64,000 nucleotides of DNA from Amphiduros pacificus (lineage: Eukaryota; Annelida; Polychaeta; Phyllodocida; Hesionidae): contig OX439002.1 of assembly GCA_949316495.1 (NCBI GenBank), forward strand, positions 51,251,531-51,315,530, written 5' to 3'. Below the pieces are notes generated by a model. It saw nothing but the letters and a program-made list of their open reading frames with translations, made no database searches and was not told the DNA's origin. A program made the translations under genes and the position numbers. Positions 10,990 through 24,722 of the stretch are shown here, in pieces. Each line of letters opens with the position of its first letter. Within the stretch, counting starts at the first letter, position 1.

Positions 10990-13830
10990 TTCATATCACA
11001 TCATACCTGCTATTCCATTGATAGCATCATGCTGCACCTTTTATTTTCCATACATATCACATTTTATACCTCCTCCTATTCCATACATATCACATTATAC
11101 CTCCTCCTATTCCATACTTATCACATTATACCTCCTCCTATTCCATCCTCCTATTCCATACATATCACAATATACCTCCTCCTATCCCATACTTATCACA
11201 TTATACCTCTTCCTATTCAATACATATCACATTATACCTCCTCCTATTCCATCCTCCTATTCCATACATATCACACTATACCTCCTCCTATTCCATACAT
11301 ATCACACTATACCTCCTCCTATTCCATCCTCCTATTCCATACATATCACACTATACCTCCTCCTATTCCATACATATAACACTATACCTCTTCCTATTCC
11401 ATACATATCACAATATACCTCCTCCTATTCCATACATAACACAATATACCTCCTCCTATCCCATGCATATCACACTATACCTCCTCCTACTCCATACATA
11501 TCACATTATACCTCCTCCTATTCCATACTCATCACATTATACCTCCTCCTATTCCATACATATCACATTATACCTCCTCCTATTCAATACATATCACATT
11601 ATACCTCCTCCTATTCCATCCTCCTATTCCATACATATCACATTATACCTCCTCCTATTCCATACTCATCACATTATACCTCCTCCTATTCCATACATAT
11701 CACATTATACCTCCTCCTATTCCATACATATCACATTATACCTCCTCCTATTCCATACTTATCACATTATACCTCCTCCTATTCCATATATATCACACTA
11801 TGCCTCCCCCTATTCCATCCTCCTATTCCATACATATCACATTATACCTCCTCCTATTCCATACTCATCACATTATACCTCCTCCTATTCCATACATATC
11901 ACATTATACCTCCTCCTATTCAATACATATCACATTATACCTCCTCCTATTCCATCCTCCTATTCCATACATATCACATAATATCTCCTCCTATTCCATA
12001 CATATCACACTATACCTCCTCCTATTCCATCCTCCTATTCCATACATATCACACTATACCTCCCCCTATTCCATCCTCCTATTCCATACATATCACAATA
12101 TACCTCCTCCTATTCCATACATATCACACTATACCTCCTCCTATGCCATCCTTCTATTCCATACATATCACACTATACCTCCCCCTATTCCATCCTCCTA
12201 TTCCATACTTATCACATTATACCTCCTCCTATTCCATACATATAACATTATATCTCCTCCTATTCCATACTATAACATTATATCTCCTCCTATTCCATCC
12301 TCCTATTCCATACATATAACATTATATCTCCTCCTATTCCATCCTCCTATTCCATACTTATCACATTATACCTCCTCCTATTCCATATATATCACACTAT
12401 GCCTCCCCCTATTCCATCCTCCTATCCCATGCATATCACATTATACCTCCTCCTATTCCATACTCATCACATTATACCTCCTCCTATTCCATACATATCA
12501 CATTATACCTCCTCCTATTCAATACATATCACATTATACCTCCTCTTATTCCATCCATCTATTCCATACATATCACATAATATCTCCTCCTAATCCATAC
12601 ATATCACACTATACCTCCTCCTATTCCATCCTCCTATTCCATACATATCACACTATACCTCCCCCTATTCCATCCTCCTATTCCATACATATCACAATAT
12701 ACCTCCTCCTATTCCATACATATCACACTATACCTCCTCCTATGCCATCCTTCTATTCCATACATATCACACTATACCTCCCCCTATTCCATCCTCCTAT
12801 TCCATACTCATCACATTATACCTCCTCCTATTCCATACATATCACATTATACCTCCTCCTATTCAATACATATCACATTATACCTCCTCCTATTCCATCC
12901 ATCTATTCCATACATATCACATAATATCTCCTCCTAATCCATACATATCACACTATACCTCCTCCTATTCCATCCTCCTATTCCATACATATCACACTAT
13001 ACCTCCCCCTATTCCATCCTCCTATTCCATACATATCACAATATACCTCCTCCTATTCCATACATATCACACTATACCTCCTCCTATGCCATCCTCCTAT
13101 TCCATACATATTACACAATACCTCCTCCTATTCCATACATATCACACTATACCTCCTCCTATTCCATACATATCACACAATACCTCCTCCTATTCCATAC
13201 ATATCACACTATACCTCCTCCTATTCCATACATATCACACTATACCTCCTCCTATTCCATACATATCACACTATACCTCCTCCTATTCCATACATAACAC
13301 AATATACCTCCTCCTATTCCATACATATCACACTATACCTCCTCCTATTCCATCCTCCTATTCCATAGATATCACACTATACCTCCTCCTATTCCATACA
13401 TATCACACAATACCTCCTCCTATTCCATACATATCACACTATACCTCCTCCTATTCCATACATATCACACAATACCTCCTCCTATTCCATACATATCACA
13501 CTATACCTCCTCCTATTCCATACATATCACACTATACCTCCTCCTATTCCATACATATCACACTATACCTCCTCCTATTCCATACATAACACAATATACC
13601 TCCTCCTATTCCATACATAACACAATATACCTCCTCCTATCCCATACATATCACACTATACTTCCTTCTATTCCATACATAGCACACTATACCTCCTCCT
13701 ATTCCATACATATCACACTATACCTCCTCCTATTCCATACATAACACAATATACCTCCTCCTATTCCATACATAACACAATATACCTCCTGCGGTTTCTG
13801 CCCTACTCCATACATATCACATTACATCTC
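10990..13830. repeat. 31-bp satellite array, about 2.8 kb
   Basis: The array is built from 31-bp units containing CCTCCTCCTATTCCATACAT then ATCACATTATA, with frequent longer units that duplicate part of the core (TTCCATCCTCCTATTCCA). Units degenerate at both edges. Within it, blocks of several hundred bases are duplicated with an offset of about 599 bp, and a further copy lies about 344 bp on. Because 31 is not divisible by three, any forward frame cycles through all three phases and yields a 31-residue repeat (ISHYTSSYS, then IHITLYLLLF, then HTYHIIPPPIPY). This produces long overlapping open frames, up to 433 codons at 11018-12319, which are artefacts of the repeat. Confidence 0.95.
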
Positions 13831-16800
13831 CTTTACATTACATTTAATCCCATGCTGCAGTTATCTTATATTCGGCATTAATACTGACACCTGATGCTCC
13901 TGTCTTAGATATTATATATCAGAAGCTACATTCATGTTGCTGCACCTGTCAGCTGTCCCATCTCCGGTATATCACTACCTATTGTTGCCTATGTCGCTCC
14001 TATTTTGCGCCCACCACTTTCCCAGTTTGTTCTAACGTTATACATGGGTGCAATAACCGGGACTACCATTTTGCCCCAAAACGCCCATTTCATAGCCGAG
14101 CAGACCTAAACAAGTCTCGCTGGATCTCATTATTCTGTTTTCAATATCTTTCATCCATAAATAACGGTCATTTTGAAGGGAAACTGGACACAACAATGTA
14201 AATCTAAATGCGTGTTGACCGGTTAATAAATGAGAGGTAGTATATCTTTAATACACGTGTTATATTGACTGTGATAGTCACCTTCGCAAACACATATATA
14301 TTTAATGTACAAATGCACAGACAACTTATATTGGTAACAGCATGCATCTCCATCTATTAGACATATAACCCCTGTCTGCCATTTCATTAAGTCACTGCGT
14401 GTAGGTTAATCGCCATCTGGCTCAATACACTGCCCTGTCTGTTGTGGTTTTATTAGTTTGTCCGACTCGGTGAGCACTCCCATCTACATAATTATTGATA
14501 TCTGACACATCTATTTGGCCTCTGTAAGTACATAGCAAGAATGACTCGATTCCAATGAGTACATCTCCCTTCATTTGCTGGACAAAACAACTCTAAAAGG
14601 CTGCCTTCTATTGTTTGTCATATCATTTTCCATACTTATTTGCATGTTCCTTATAAGATGGTCCCCATTTGTATGAAATCCAATAGAGGGTGGCTCATAC
14701 CACTTCAGACACCCAGATTACTGCATCGTCTGATATCCCTTAATGAATAAAGGAAGGAAGCATCTTATCAGCATATCACTGAATGCCAATGATGCCCAGG
14801 ACCAGGTTTGTGATCTTAATGCCACACGCTGAGCCGCTAAATGGATCAAACTTTCATATCAGATTGAGGTTTGGGGTCAACATTGAAATGTCAAAATCCA
14901 TAAGCTTCTTTATTGTCGTAAATATGCATTTCACCGATTCCGCGAAATGTCTATCACTTGTCCAATGGGAGCAGTGTGGGGAACTCACTTGGACAATTGA
15001 CAAGAAGCATAATTATTCTGTATGGATAATACATTTTGTAGGTCGGTTGTAAATCGTACACATCTCAACTGTTTTTAATGATTAGCAAGCTACACATAGT
15101 GTTAAGTTCAACTCTCAAAGTTAACTTGAAACATCCGACAATAAGTCTTAGTACCTTAAAAAATAACCTTGAAATGACCAATGTAACAACACTTAGACAA
15201 ATCTCAGGTAATATGAATGAATGTTGACTTTCTGAAATAGAACAGTTAAAAGTGTTAGTAATCAGAAGGGATAACCAAAGGCCCGTAGTTTTATCACCAT
15301 CTAAACTTGTAAGCTTGACAGGGTTATGAATACGTCAGGTATGTCATGTGGTTCCTAGGGAATACACAATGAACCTTAATATGAGTTTAAGCGACACTGC
15401 TTCTCATCTTCTCATCCCTTTAATGTTTAAACATCAGAGTAAAAATCCAAAATAATTCATTTTTATGTTTATCTGTTTCAGGCTGATGCGTTGATAACAA
15501 ATACAATCAGAAATACGACATCCGTAAGTTGAATTAAATTGATTTTGTGTTCTTGACATGTCTTTAATCTATATCTATTACATGTAAGTGCCCCGTCTCA
15601 ATCTTGCACATGAGGGGAACAATTCTTGTATTTGCGGCCATATATATTTGAGCATTTTTTCCCGTCAGCTGAAATAAAATCCGATAATGAGAATGGTAAA
15701 TTATAACATCATCTGTAAACGCTGAACACGTGCAAATTAATAGAACAAAAACATTATTATATTATTATAATGATTTTTATATATATAAAGGCGACGGAAG
15801 GTTAGATTTGTGCCAAATACAGAGCCGCCACCCAGTCCCAGCTAATCAAAGTATGATCTTGGGTTGTTTTAAACGATATCATTGTTAGAATATATATATT
15901 CATTATTATGGGCAGGAAAAATGGCTGACACAATTTCTTGTGGTAATTATGGAAACTAGGTGGGGACCAATGTAAATTATGGCATGGTGTTGTATGTCAG
16001 ATTTCATATCAAACCTGAGATGTAGTTTATCTGGTATGGCGCCTAAGCCTTGTCGGGCATCCCACTGCTGTGTCCGCCGCCTGAACTGAAAAGTCCGTGT
16101 CATGTTCCTGTCAATTTTAGCGATGAAATTCAATTTGGTCATTCTCCCTGGAGTCAAGGAGGGAGGAATGTCCACATTTATGGGGTTTCCAAAACACTAA
16201 CAATTCTTCTTGACACAGCCTTTGGGGGTGAGTACTGTGCATAGCCAGGAGAAGGCGACACACCTAATGTCCTTTTTCAATTTATAGAAACAAATGTACA
16301 GTTTTGCCTAAAGAGGTTGGAATGTAACTGTGATTAGATCACAATATTTTTGCTAATTGTATGAAAGACATATGATAATTACAAGGAACAAATTATATTG
16401 TACACCCGATATGAACAATCTTGAAATAAGTCTCCAGGTTGCTCACAATATAATTAAATGGCAAATGACAAATCTAATCTTATCTAATGAAAGTGCATTT
16501 TTGATTGTACGTTATTCATGCAATTTATGCATGCAGTCCAGAGTGATCCCTGGTAGTTGCACTATATGAGAGTGATGAATGGTTTCAGCTAAATCACAAA
16601 CTAATAAGTCCGGATTCATCTACTCAATAAATACTAAAACTGAACATTTAAAATTCGATGATAATATCTTATTCTGACAGTTGATATTATATATTGAAAC
16701 AAATGTTCATTTCCTACACAAAACAACTGGTCTCAAATTTATTCAGTTTCTTGAATGCATGTGTTTTTTAACGATTTTTGCAATTTCTTTGCTCTGAGAA

Positions 16801-17624
16801 ATATTGGAAATATCAAGTGAACAGGATTAATCTGATTGCAGATTATATATGCATCTACTGTCTGAACTCTCCAAAGTGAACATGTCAATAAAAGAAAAGA
16901 GGTATTCAAAGGTTAAATCTGCAGAAAGTGATTTAAAGAAAGATGTATGTTCCCTCAACTTCCAAACCACAATGAAGCATAAACTATACATCGCAAAATG
17001 GTTTGCTATAAAATGCAACAAATAAAAATTGAGATTGCAACTAATTATGACTCTCTCTATAATTCACAGAGAAAGCAATTTAAATAATGATTTTCACATT
17101 TAATATACTTTTGTTATGTGATACATGTCATTTATTATATCAAATGTGCTATCATCTAGTCTTTTTTATGTCTTTGTTACTCTAATTGCCCATGCACAAA
17201 ATGTTTAATGTTGTGTGTATTTCTAGTGTTCAAACGTATTCAAAGATATTATTCAGAGAAACCACCTCTTTTGATATAAAGTTTTTGAATATGGTGAATA
17301 ATGAAATCCTTCATTACATCCAGGATGTCATGGAAATTAATCAATGACATTGTTTGTTCTTTAGCTGTCAAATACAGCTACATTTCCTACCCCCCACTAT
17401 GGAAATCTTTTCAACAGGTTGAGAAATTCTCTTCAAAAGGTTGAGTTGTTTTTTTTAAGATTGAGATTTTTTTTCAAAAGGTTGAGATTTTTGTATCATG
17501 CTGGCCTCGCACGAAACACAAAACTAGGAAGTCTTGTCCGGTATATGAACTAAAGGTAGTATTAGGCTTTAAATGTTTAAACCCAATAGCAGAACAATAT
17601 TAAGGGTTAGTGAGTGAGTGATCA
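13831..17624. other. Gene-free stretch; one micro-exon candidate
   Basis: No gene is supportable. The open frames are short (up to 89 codons, for example 14783-15052 and 15906-16175) and carry no recognisable domain. A 42-base exon-like segment at 15482-15523 is listed separately. Confidence 0.5.
15482..15523 (+). other. Candidate 42-base micro-exon
   Basis: A pyrimidine-rich tract ending CTGTTTCAG at 15481 is followed by 42 bases and a consensus donor, GTAAGT, at 15524. The segment is open in phase 0 and would encode ADALITNTIRNTTS. Length divisible by three and good splice sites on both sides are suggestive, but there is no recognisable protein and no neighbouring exon. It may be chance. 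Confidence 0.17.
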
Positions 17625-18262
17625 TTGCTACCAGATGCAGTTAATATTTAGAGTTGAGGAGTGTAGATTTGTACCAGAGAAAGAAGGTGGTTACTATTTA
17701 GAGTCAGATACTGCTCATTTCTATCAGAGAAAGTAGGTGGTTCCTATTTAGAGTCAGAAACTGCTCATTTCTACCAGATGAAGTAGGCGGTTACTATTTA
17801 GAGTCAGAAACTACTCATTTCTACCAGATGAAGTAGGCGGTTACTATTTAGAGTCAGAAACTACTCATTTCTACCAGATGAAGTAGGCAGTTACTATTTA
17901 GAGTCAGATACTACCCATTTATACCAGAGAATGTAGGCGGTTACTATTTAGAGTCAGAAACTACTCATTTCTACCAGATGAAGTAGGGAGTTACTATTTA
18001 GAGTCAGATACTACCCATTTATACCAGAGAATGTAGGCGGTTACTATTTAGAGTCAGAAACTACTCATTTATACCAGAGAAAGTAGGTGGTTAATATTTA
18101 GAATCAGATACTACTCAATTCTACCAGAGAAAGTAGGCGGTTACTACTCTTTGGAGTCAGAGATTGCTCATTTCTACCAAATTAAATAGGCGGTTATGAT
18201 TTAGAGTCAGGGATTATTCATTTTTATTGGAGGAAGGAAATGACTGCTATTTATAGTTAGCA
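17625..18262. repeat. 50-bp minisatellite, about 12 copies
   Basis: Tandem units of about 50 bp contain TTACTATTTAGAGTCAGAAA, then CTACTCATTTCTACCAGATG, then AAGTAGGCGG. Between about 17880 and 18050 two alternating subtypes (GATGAAGTAGG with ACCCATTTATACC, and GAGAATGTAGG with ACTCATTTCTACC) form a 100-bp higher-order unit. Edge units at both ends are more diverged, as expected for arrays that grow from the middle. Confidence 0.92.
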
Positions 18263-21080
18263 AATGCTCATTTCTGACATTGACAAAAATATGGACCTAG
18301 TTTTCACCCGCGGAACAAGCAAAACAATTCTGATAAAAAAGTATCTATTATTTTTCTAATTGTAAAGGTAGTTTAGGACAAATGGCATTGATTGCAACCG
18401 TGAAAATAACATTCTGATATGATTAGTTGATTACCCAAAATATATGTAATATTTTAATAAGGCTCCTTTATCTCTTAAAGTGCATACATGGCAGATAAAT
18501 AGATAAATACCAACCCTCTTTTATCAATCAAAACATTTTTTTTTGGCTTTAAAGACAAACGTCCTTCACCCCATGCCTAGATTTAGAGTATATTTATATA
18601 CGGGCATTGCAGTGATCTGAGCACCAGGGCTGGACGTGGAGGAAGCTTGGCGTGGCTGTCTGCGACTTGTTGTGGCAAGGGGCAGATTGCCCCCGGGTCA
18701 GAGCTGGGCTTGCTTTGTACACTGATCCCTCTTGTATGTGGCTTGCCCCCGGTGTACTGCTTCCACATATCTTAAATACACCGCGCAGATGTGCTATTCT
18801 TGTGCCACAAAGTCAAACACCACCAAAGTAGCATTGTTCTCTGGTGAGCAAATATATCATCACGCATGAAGCAAACTTATATATGACACATATATTATAT
18901 GTATGCAGTTGTAAGGCACAAACGGTGTATATCATGCCAGTTGTATTGTTTATGCATTCATGAACAAAAAAGGGTTTATGCTAAAATGTCTGGATGTTAC
19001 ATCTATCGATTAAAAATTAAAAATTGGGTTATTTGCCCGAAACAACTGATAGGAGCCTTGTCAGAGGTAACATATTATTTCACACATTTTTTGAAGAAAC
19101 ACCTGTTCGTTCCCTTATTTTGGACAAAACAGATTATTTTCATATCAGAATGTAAAGTACGCATCACGTTCTTGGAGTGAGAATCCTGATCCCAAAAAGA
19201 CAGACATGAAACTTTATTAAGGTAGTGATTCAACTTATCACGTCCCTAAATCTCGTGTGAGTTCATCCTCAATGCTATCAACACCACACTCTCAAAGCGC
19301 ATGTTCTTATGTACAAAGCTGGTTTGTTTAGGTATTAGTAACTGAGAAAAAACTATGTTTTGGCAACTCTAATCACGTGGAGTGTGCTTTTGCTGCAAAC
19401 TATTGTGAAAGCAGTCAGTGTCTTTGCTTGCAGTGATCACTTACCGTTCTGGAAAGCTGTCTTATCTTTGATCTTTAATCTATCTGTTGTTGTCATGTTC
19501 CTTAAAGAAAATTTGGTTATTAACAGAGGATATGTTGACAGGATAGAGGGAAGATATTATACTAATCTGTATAAGCAATTTCACAATACATAATTATGTC
19601 TTTAGAAGTATTTTTCATTAGAGCCGTCACCAAATGTGGTGTCAAACCTGTAATCCCCTAACCATACAAAGGAACATCCACTCTCTCTTATTACCATAAT
19701 GTCTAATGCCAGTATCATATACTTTATTTCTTGGTACTTGCTTTGGTCTCCCGGATAGGGCTTTTAGCATGGTACAATAAACACCATGTATGAAGAATAC
19801 ATTTGCAGGATGTTTTTTTTTTGTACATTTTACACAGCTCCTTTAATCTTGAGACGTTCTTATTTCGAATGTCCTCTCGTAGGTTCTTATGGACTTATGG
19901 CCATCAACGTTTCACGTTGGTCTTAGGAATTTAATAAGTGGCCGTTGGCCGTTGCCTAAAATTGTTCTCTGTTTAGAGTATATAATCTTTCATCAATTTG
20001 TTTGAATACGTTCTTGGTATTGTGGACGAAATGGTCAAATTAGGTCAGGTGAGAGGAGCTTGATCCAAATCCAAGACAAAGTTTCTAACATTGCTTTTTA
20101 ATCACATAGTTTACTCACTAAAATAATCATTATAACTTATGTATATTGACCATAATTACCTTAATAATTGTTGTGGAAAACATTTTATACGACAACCTAA
20201 GTTTGATTGATAAAGAAAACAAAACGTCAAACGCTAATTCAAATAAGCGTATTCCCAAAGATAAATCTTAAATTCATTGATGACCCACTTCAAGCAAGCC
20301 ATTTCTTTCTACATTGAGAGAGCAGCTAGTTATATCACTTTAATAATCATAAAAGTCAATTCAACGTCGGGTATAGAAAAGACCTTCAATCACGACAATT
20401 CAGTCATTCTATGAACTATCAATTTGAGAAAGAAAACGATTTTGATCAGGACACAATTGACAATGGAGATCAAAGTATGACCAGAGGAGTCACGTGACTA
20501 CCTTCAAATATTCGAGGAAAATCGATTTCAGTTATAAGAAGAGCATATGACTACAGTTGCGATCAAAAATGTGGTTTGATAATATTACGTGGTTTATTAG
20601 TATGACATTTTAACTGCACTATGACATCTATTTTCAGATCAAGTTTTCAACAAACATTTGAATGCGCATTGTACCCCCATAGATATGAGATGGCGAGATG
20701 CAGTGTTTTAAAAACTGTGAAGAGATGTTTTGAAGAGCCCGTGCATTTAAAAATCAGATTGGACTCAGATTTCTTACCCTGGGTCTGGACGACTTAAGTT
20801 TTTATCACATTTTCAACGTCCCTTGGAACACAACAGAACCTTTATAGAATCGAGATGAATATATCTACAGATAAAAAAGACGAAGATCTCGGAGCTGATA
20901 AAAGAAGTCTTTTGAGTCCCACACGTCTGGGAGAAACATTGATGATATTGTGCGTGGCATTGAACACCTAATACGGATCTCTTCGTCTCCAAATTAAGAC
21001 ATATATCACTATGTTATAGACCATACAAGGTGTGGCCTGCAGTGTAAGCTTAATATTATAGAAAACCTTTTTACGTTTAT
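18263..21080. other. Gene-free stretch; one short reading frame noted
   Basis: No gene is supportable. A GC-richer patch lies at 18600-18770. At 20855-20971 a 38-codon frame starts MNISTDKKDEDLGADKRSLL. It has a composition like an N-terminal cytoplasmic tail, but no convincing splice donor follows before the stop, so I do not call it a gene. Confidence 0.5.
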
Positions 21081-21360
<280 letters not shown>

Positions 21361-21589
21361 ACAGTTTCTACTTTATACTGTCATTGCCTACTTTTCTAGG
21401 GAGTTGTCATATTAAGGCCAATTTGACATTATTAAATCTCACTTTTTGTACAGCTCATGTTGTACAGTATTCAACATGCTGTTAGCAGAAATATGAGACA
21501 CGTTAAGCTTTCAATGGCACCTTTGGTCGTCAGATTTTGCGCAGAAGTTAATGCGGGGAATAATTGCGAAATGTTGTTTCAGCGAACTC

Positions 21590-21722
21590 TTCAGCAATGA
21601 ATGCCATACCAGTTCGACCTTCGAGCCCATTAAACCAAAGTGAAACTAACACTGGTGGCAGCTGGAGTCGAACCCACCACCTCCGGTCCTCCCCTATATT
21701 AACAACTCAGACATAGATCCAT
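21590..21722 (-). mobile_element. Possible tRNA-derived SINE fragment
   Basis: On the - strand, a tRNA-like head can be read, with an A-box-like GTCTGAGTTGTTAATATAGG and a B box (GGGTTCGACTCC, near 21664-21675). It is followed by a body with no match to the SINE at 2978-3291. No tail or target-site duplication was identified. It is likely a fragment of a different SINE family or a decayed tRNA pseudogene. Confidence 0.4.
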
Positions 21723-22201
21723 TTGTATATCAATTGTGATAAAAAGCCGATATTTGGTGTGGATAAAATGTCAAAGGAGGTAGGTGCAACCAGATAGTGC
21801 TTCATATTCAATATAGTATACTTCAAGAACAAAATCAGATAAGATATATGTGATATATATATATCTGTGTGTGTGTGATATGATATATGAAATCAGATAT
21901 TTTCAAGTGCATATATAACTTTCTATATATATATAAATTGCAAATATTAATCAATACACTCCTCGTTCGTCTCAACATATGAATTCGCCAAGGGCTATTT
22001 GCAGTGACAATCAAAAGCACAGGTCATTTGCTTATACGAGTGTTCACAAAATAAACTCTGTCCCCACAAAAATATATCACAGGCAAGGTGGTATTATAAC
22101 GCTTAATATGATGTCCTGTGCCATTTGGATATGTGTTCCTGACATTTGTAAGGCCACCAAGCCATGGGCCAACTTCTGTCATGAACATGTCGGGAAGATC
22201 C

Positions 22202-23023
22202 CACAGCAACTGTAGGTCATCACATGGCAACCATCACACACCAGACCAATACACAACACAGCAACTGTAGATCATCACATAGCAACCATCACACACCAGA
22301 CCAATACACAACACAGCAACTGTAGGTCATCACGTAGCAACCATCACATACCAGACCAATACACAACACAGCAACTGTAGGTCATCACGTAGCAACCATC
22401 ACACACCAGACCAATACACAACACAGCAACTGTAGGTCATCACATGGCAACCATCACACACCAGACCAATACACAACACAGCAACTGTAGGTCATCACAT
22501 GCCAACCATCACACACCAGACCAATACACAAGACAGCAACTGTAGATCATCACATAACAACCATCACACACCAGACCAATACACAACACAGCAACTGTAG
22601 GTCATCACGTAGCAACCATCACATACCAGACCAATACACAACACAGCAACTGTAGGTCATCACATGCCAACCATCACACACCAGACCAATACACAAGACA
22701 GCAACTGTAGATCATCACATAACAACCATCACACACCAGACCAATACACAACACAGCAACTGTAGGTCATCACGTAGCAACCATCACATACCAGACCAAT
22801 ACACAACACAGCAACTGTAGATCATCACATAACAACCATCACACACCAGACCAATACACAACACAGCAACTGTGGGTCATCACGTAGCAACCATCACATA
22901 CCAGACCAATACACAACACAGCAACTGTAGGTCATCACGTAGCAACCATCACACACCAGACCAATACACAACACAGCAACTGTAGGTCATGATATACCAA
23001 CCATCACATACCAGACCAATACA
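22202..23023. repeat. 55-bp minisatellite, 15 copies
   Basis: Fifteen head-to-tail 55-bp units contain CACAGCAACTGTAGGTCATC, then CCATCACACACCAGACCAAT. Variants ACATGG, ACGTAG, ACATGCC and ACATAAC fall in a pattern. A three-unit block (about 165 bp, marked by CACATGCC then AAGACAGCAAC then CACATAAC) starts near 22496 and recurs near 22661, so multi-unit duplication contributed to growth. Confidence 0.95.
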
Positions 23024-24285
23024 ACAAAACAAAGTGTGTTTGTGGCTGAGGTTTATTTTTCACACAGGATCTCCTTAACATAGTATTTTTCCTTTCATGC
23101 CTTATTGTGTTCTATGATAGAAACACTACATCCATGGGACTGGAAATTTGAAACAACGGCTATATCTGCGTGCATTGAGGGTGGGGAGGGGGGAATTATG
23201 AATGTGTTTGCCAAGAGAGTTACTCGGCTGGCTACCAAATGTGTCACGGGACTCCGGGGTTTATCCTTGTCACAGCAAGTCATACATTGCCCAGTTCTGT
23301 GATCACAAAGCCCCTGCCTGTCTCACAAAGGCCTTTGTTGCATTCTGATGAAGTTCCCCTATTGCTTCCCGGTTGGCATTCGCAGACAACCATTGAGCCA
23401 GGTGTACAAGCTCAAGGGGACCTGCCATCTGAAGAAAAACCCTCTGTAAACTTTCCAGAATGCAGAATGATTGTTGTTCTGTTTGCAATGTTTTTGACAT
23501 ATCATTTAGATCTCAAGTTAAATGAGCAAATCTTATTAGTGGATAGATTGATGAAAATGAGTTGTTGTTTTTTTTTAGTTCCAAATAGACGATATTTGTA
23601 GGCGTAGAATGGAGAACAGAACGATAGAGAATTCATAGAAAGCGCAGTGTTAGTGATGGATGTAGACATGGGGACAATGTGACCACAACCGTGCCGCTTA
23701 CAGATAAAATAATGTGTAAAAACCCACTGTAGATTATACATAAACACGGCGTGGAGAGCGAGCCAGCGACACCTGCTATACTGGTCTAGCTTAAATGGCA
23801 GTCACTTACTGGCAGCTTGTAAATATGTCACTCTCAACACGGTGACATCATTCTCCCGTCATGCAATGCCACAAATGTAAGACCCATTTCTAAGAAGCAC
23901 ACTAAGGTTGCATAAAGCAAAATGAGCAATTATTTTCTTGGTGATTGCGGCAAATAAACACACAAAATGGTCACCTGTGTGTTTTCTCCATATTCTCCAT
24001 ATTGACCCTTTGCACAGCGATACTCTGGTAAAAGACAAGCAGAGGCTTTTTATAAACTGAAATATTATATTTTATCGTTCATGTCGACGATTTGGCTGAT
24101 GTCAGTTGATGTCAGATAATCAACATAGTTTTGTCACCAGGTGAAGACTCTGTGTTAGATAGGTCGATTATGATACAATTGTCATTTTGCCTTCTGTCTT
24201 TAAAGCTTTCACGAAATCACGGATATTACAGGTAATTTTACAGAGATTGGGGGTATTTCTAAATGATATTTGCTCATGCAACTGT

Positions 24286-24722
24286 GTTCCAAACAAGCTA
24301 TCTCCCTGAAATCAACCAAATACACCTGCCAGGATTATTGCATTTTGCTGAAAGTGCCAAGAGTTGTGCAATACTTTTGTGACCACTGTTGTTTTCTGAA
24401 AATGCATTAGCCATTTACTAATAGACAAACATCAATAGATAAACAGTCCTCTGTAAGCGAAATTATTTACACCCCATCACATCCCACTTTATAAATGTGA
24501 ATGAAGCTCTCCAATGGGTAACGACAACCAGTCCAGATCTCATCCTAGCCTTGAGTCCTAATCTGAAGGTGCCCAGTTGCTAGCAAACCTTTACAAAACA
24601 GGTGTTTGCACTAGATAACTGGTCAGCTGTGTTGACATATTGTTCAATGAACGATTTGTATTTTAGCAGAAGACTCATCTACTTTCAAATGACACAGAAA
24701 TCGATGTAGGGGAAACAGGATG
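24286..24722 (-). repeat. Dispersed repeat family B, copy 2
   Basis: Inverted relative of 268-634. Landmarks shared on the complementary strand are GTAGATGAGTCTTCT, TAAAGGTTTGCTA, GCTTACAGAGG, and CACTTTCAGCAAAA with CAATAATCCTGGCAGGTG. It is about 70-90 bases longer than copy 1 because of internal insertions. No coding capacity was seen. Confidence 0.7.

Noticed and set aside
11018-12319. 433-codon open frame rich in Tyr, Pro, Ser and His
   Set aside because: It lies wholly within the 31-bp satellite. Overlapping frames of the same kind exist in all phases, so it is a repeat artefact.
20855-20971. 38-codon frame beginning MNISTDKKDEDL as a first coding exon
   Set aside because: No consensus donor before the stop codon and no recognisable continuation.
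23239-23601. 120-codon + strand open frame
   Set aside because: No recognisable domain. It overlaps frames on both strands in a slightly GC-richer patch.
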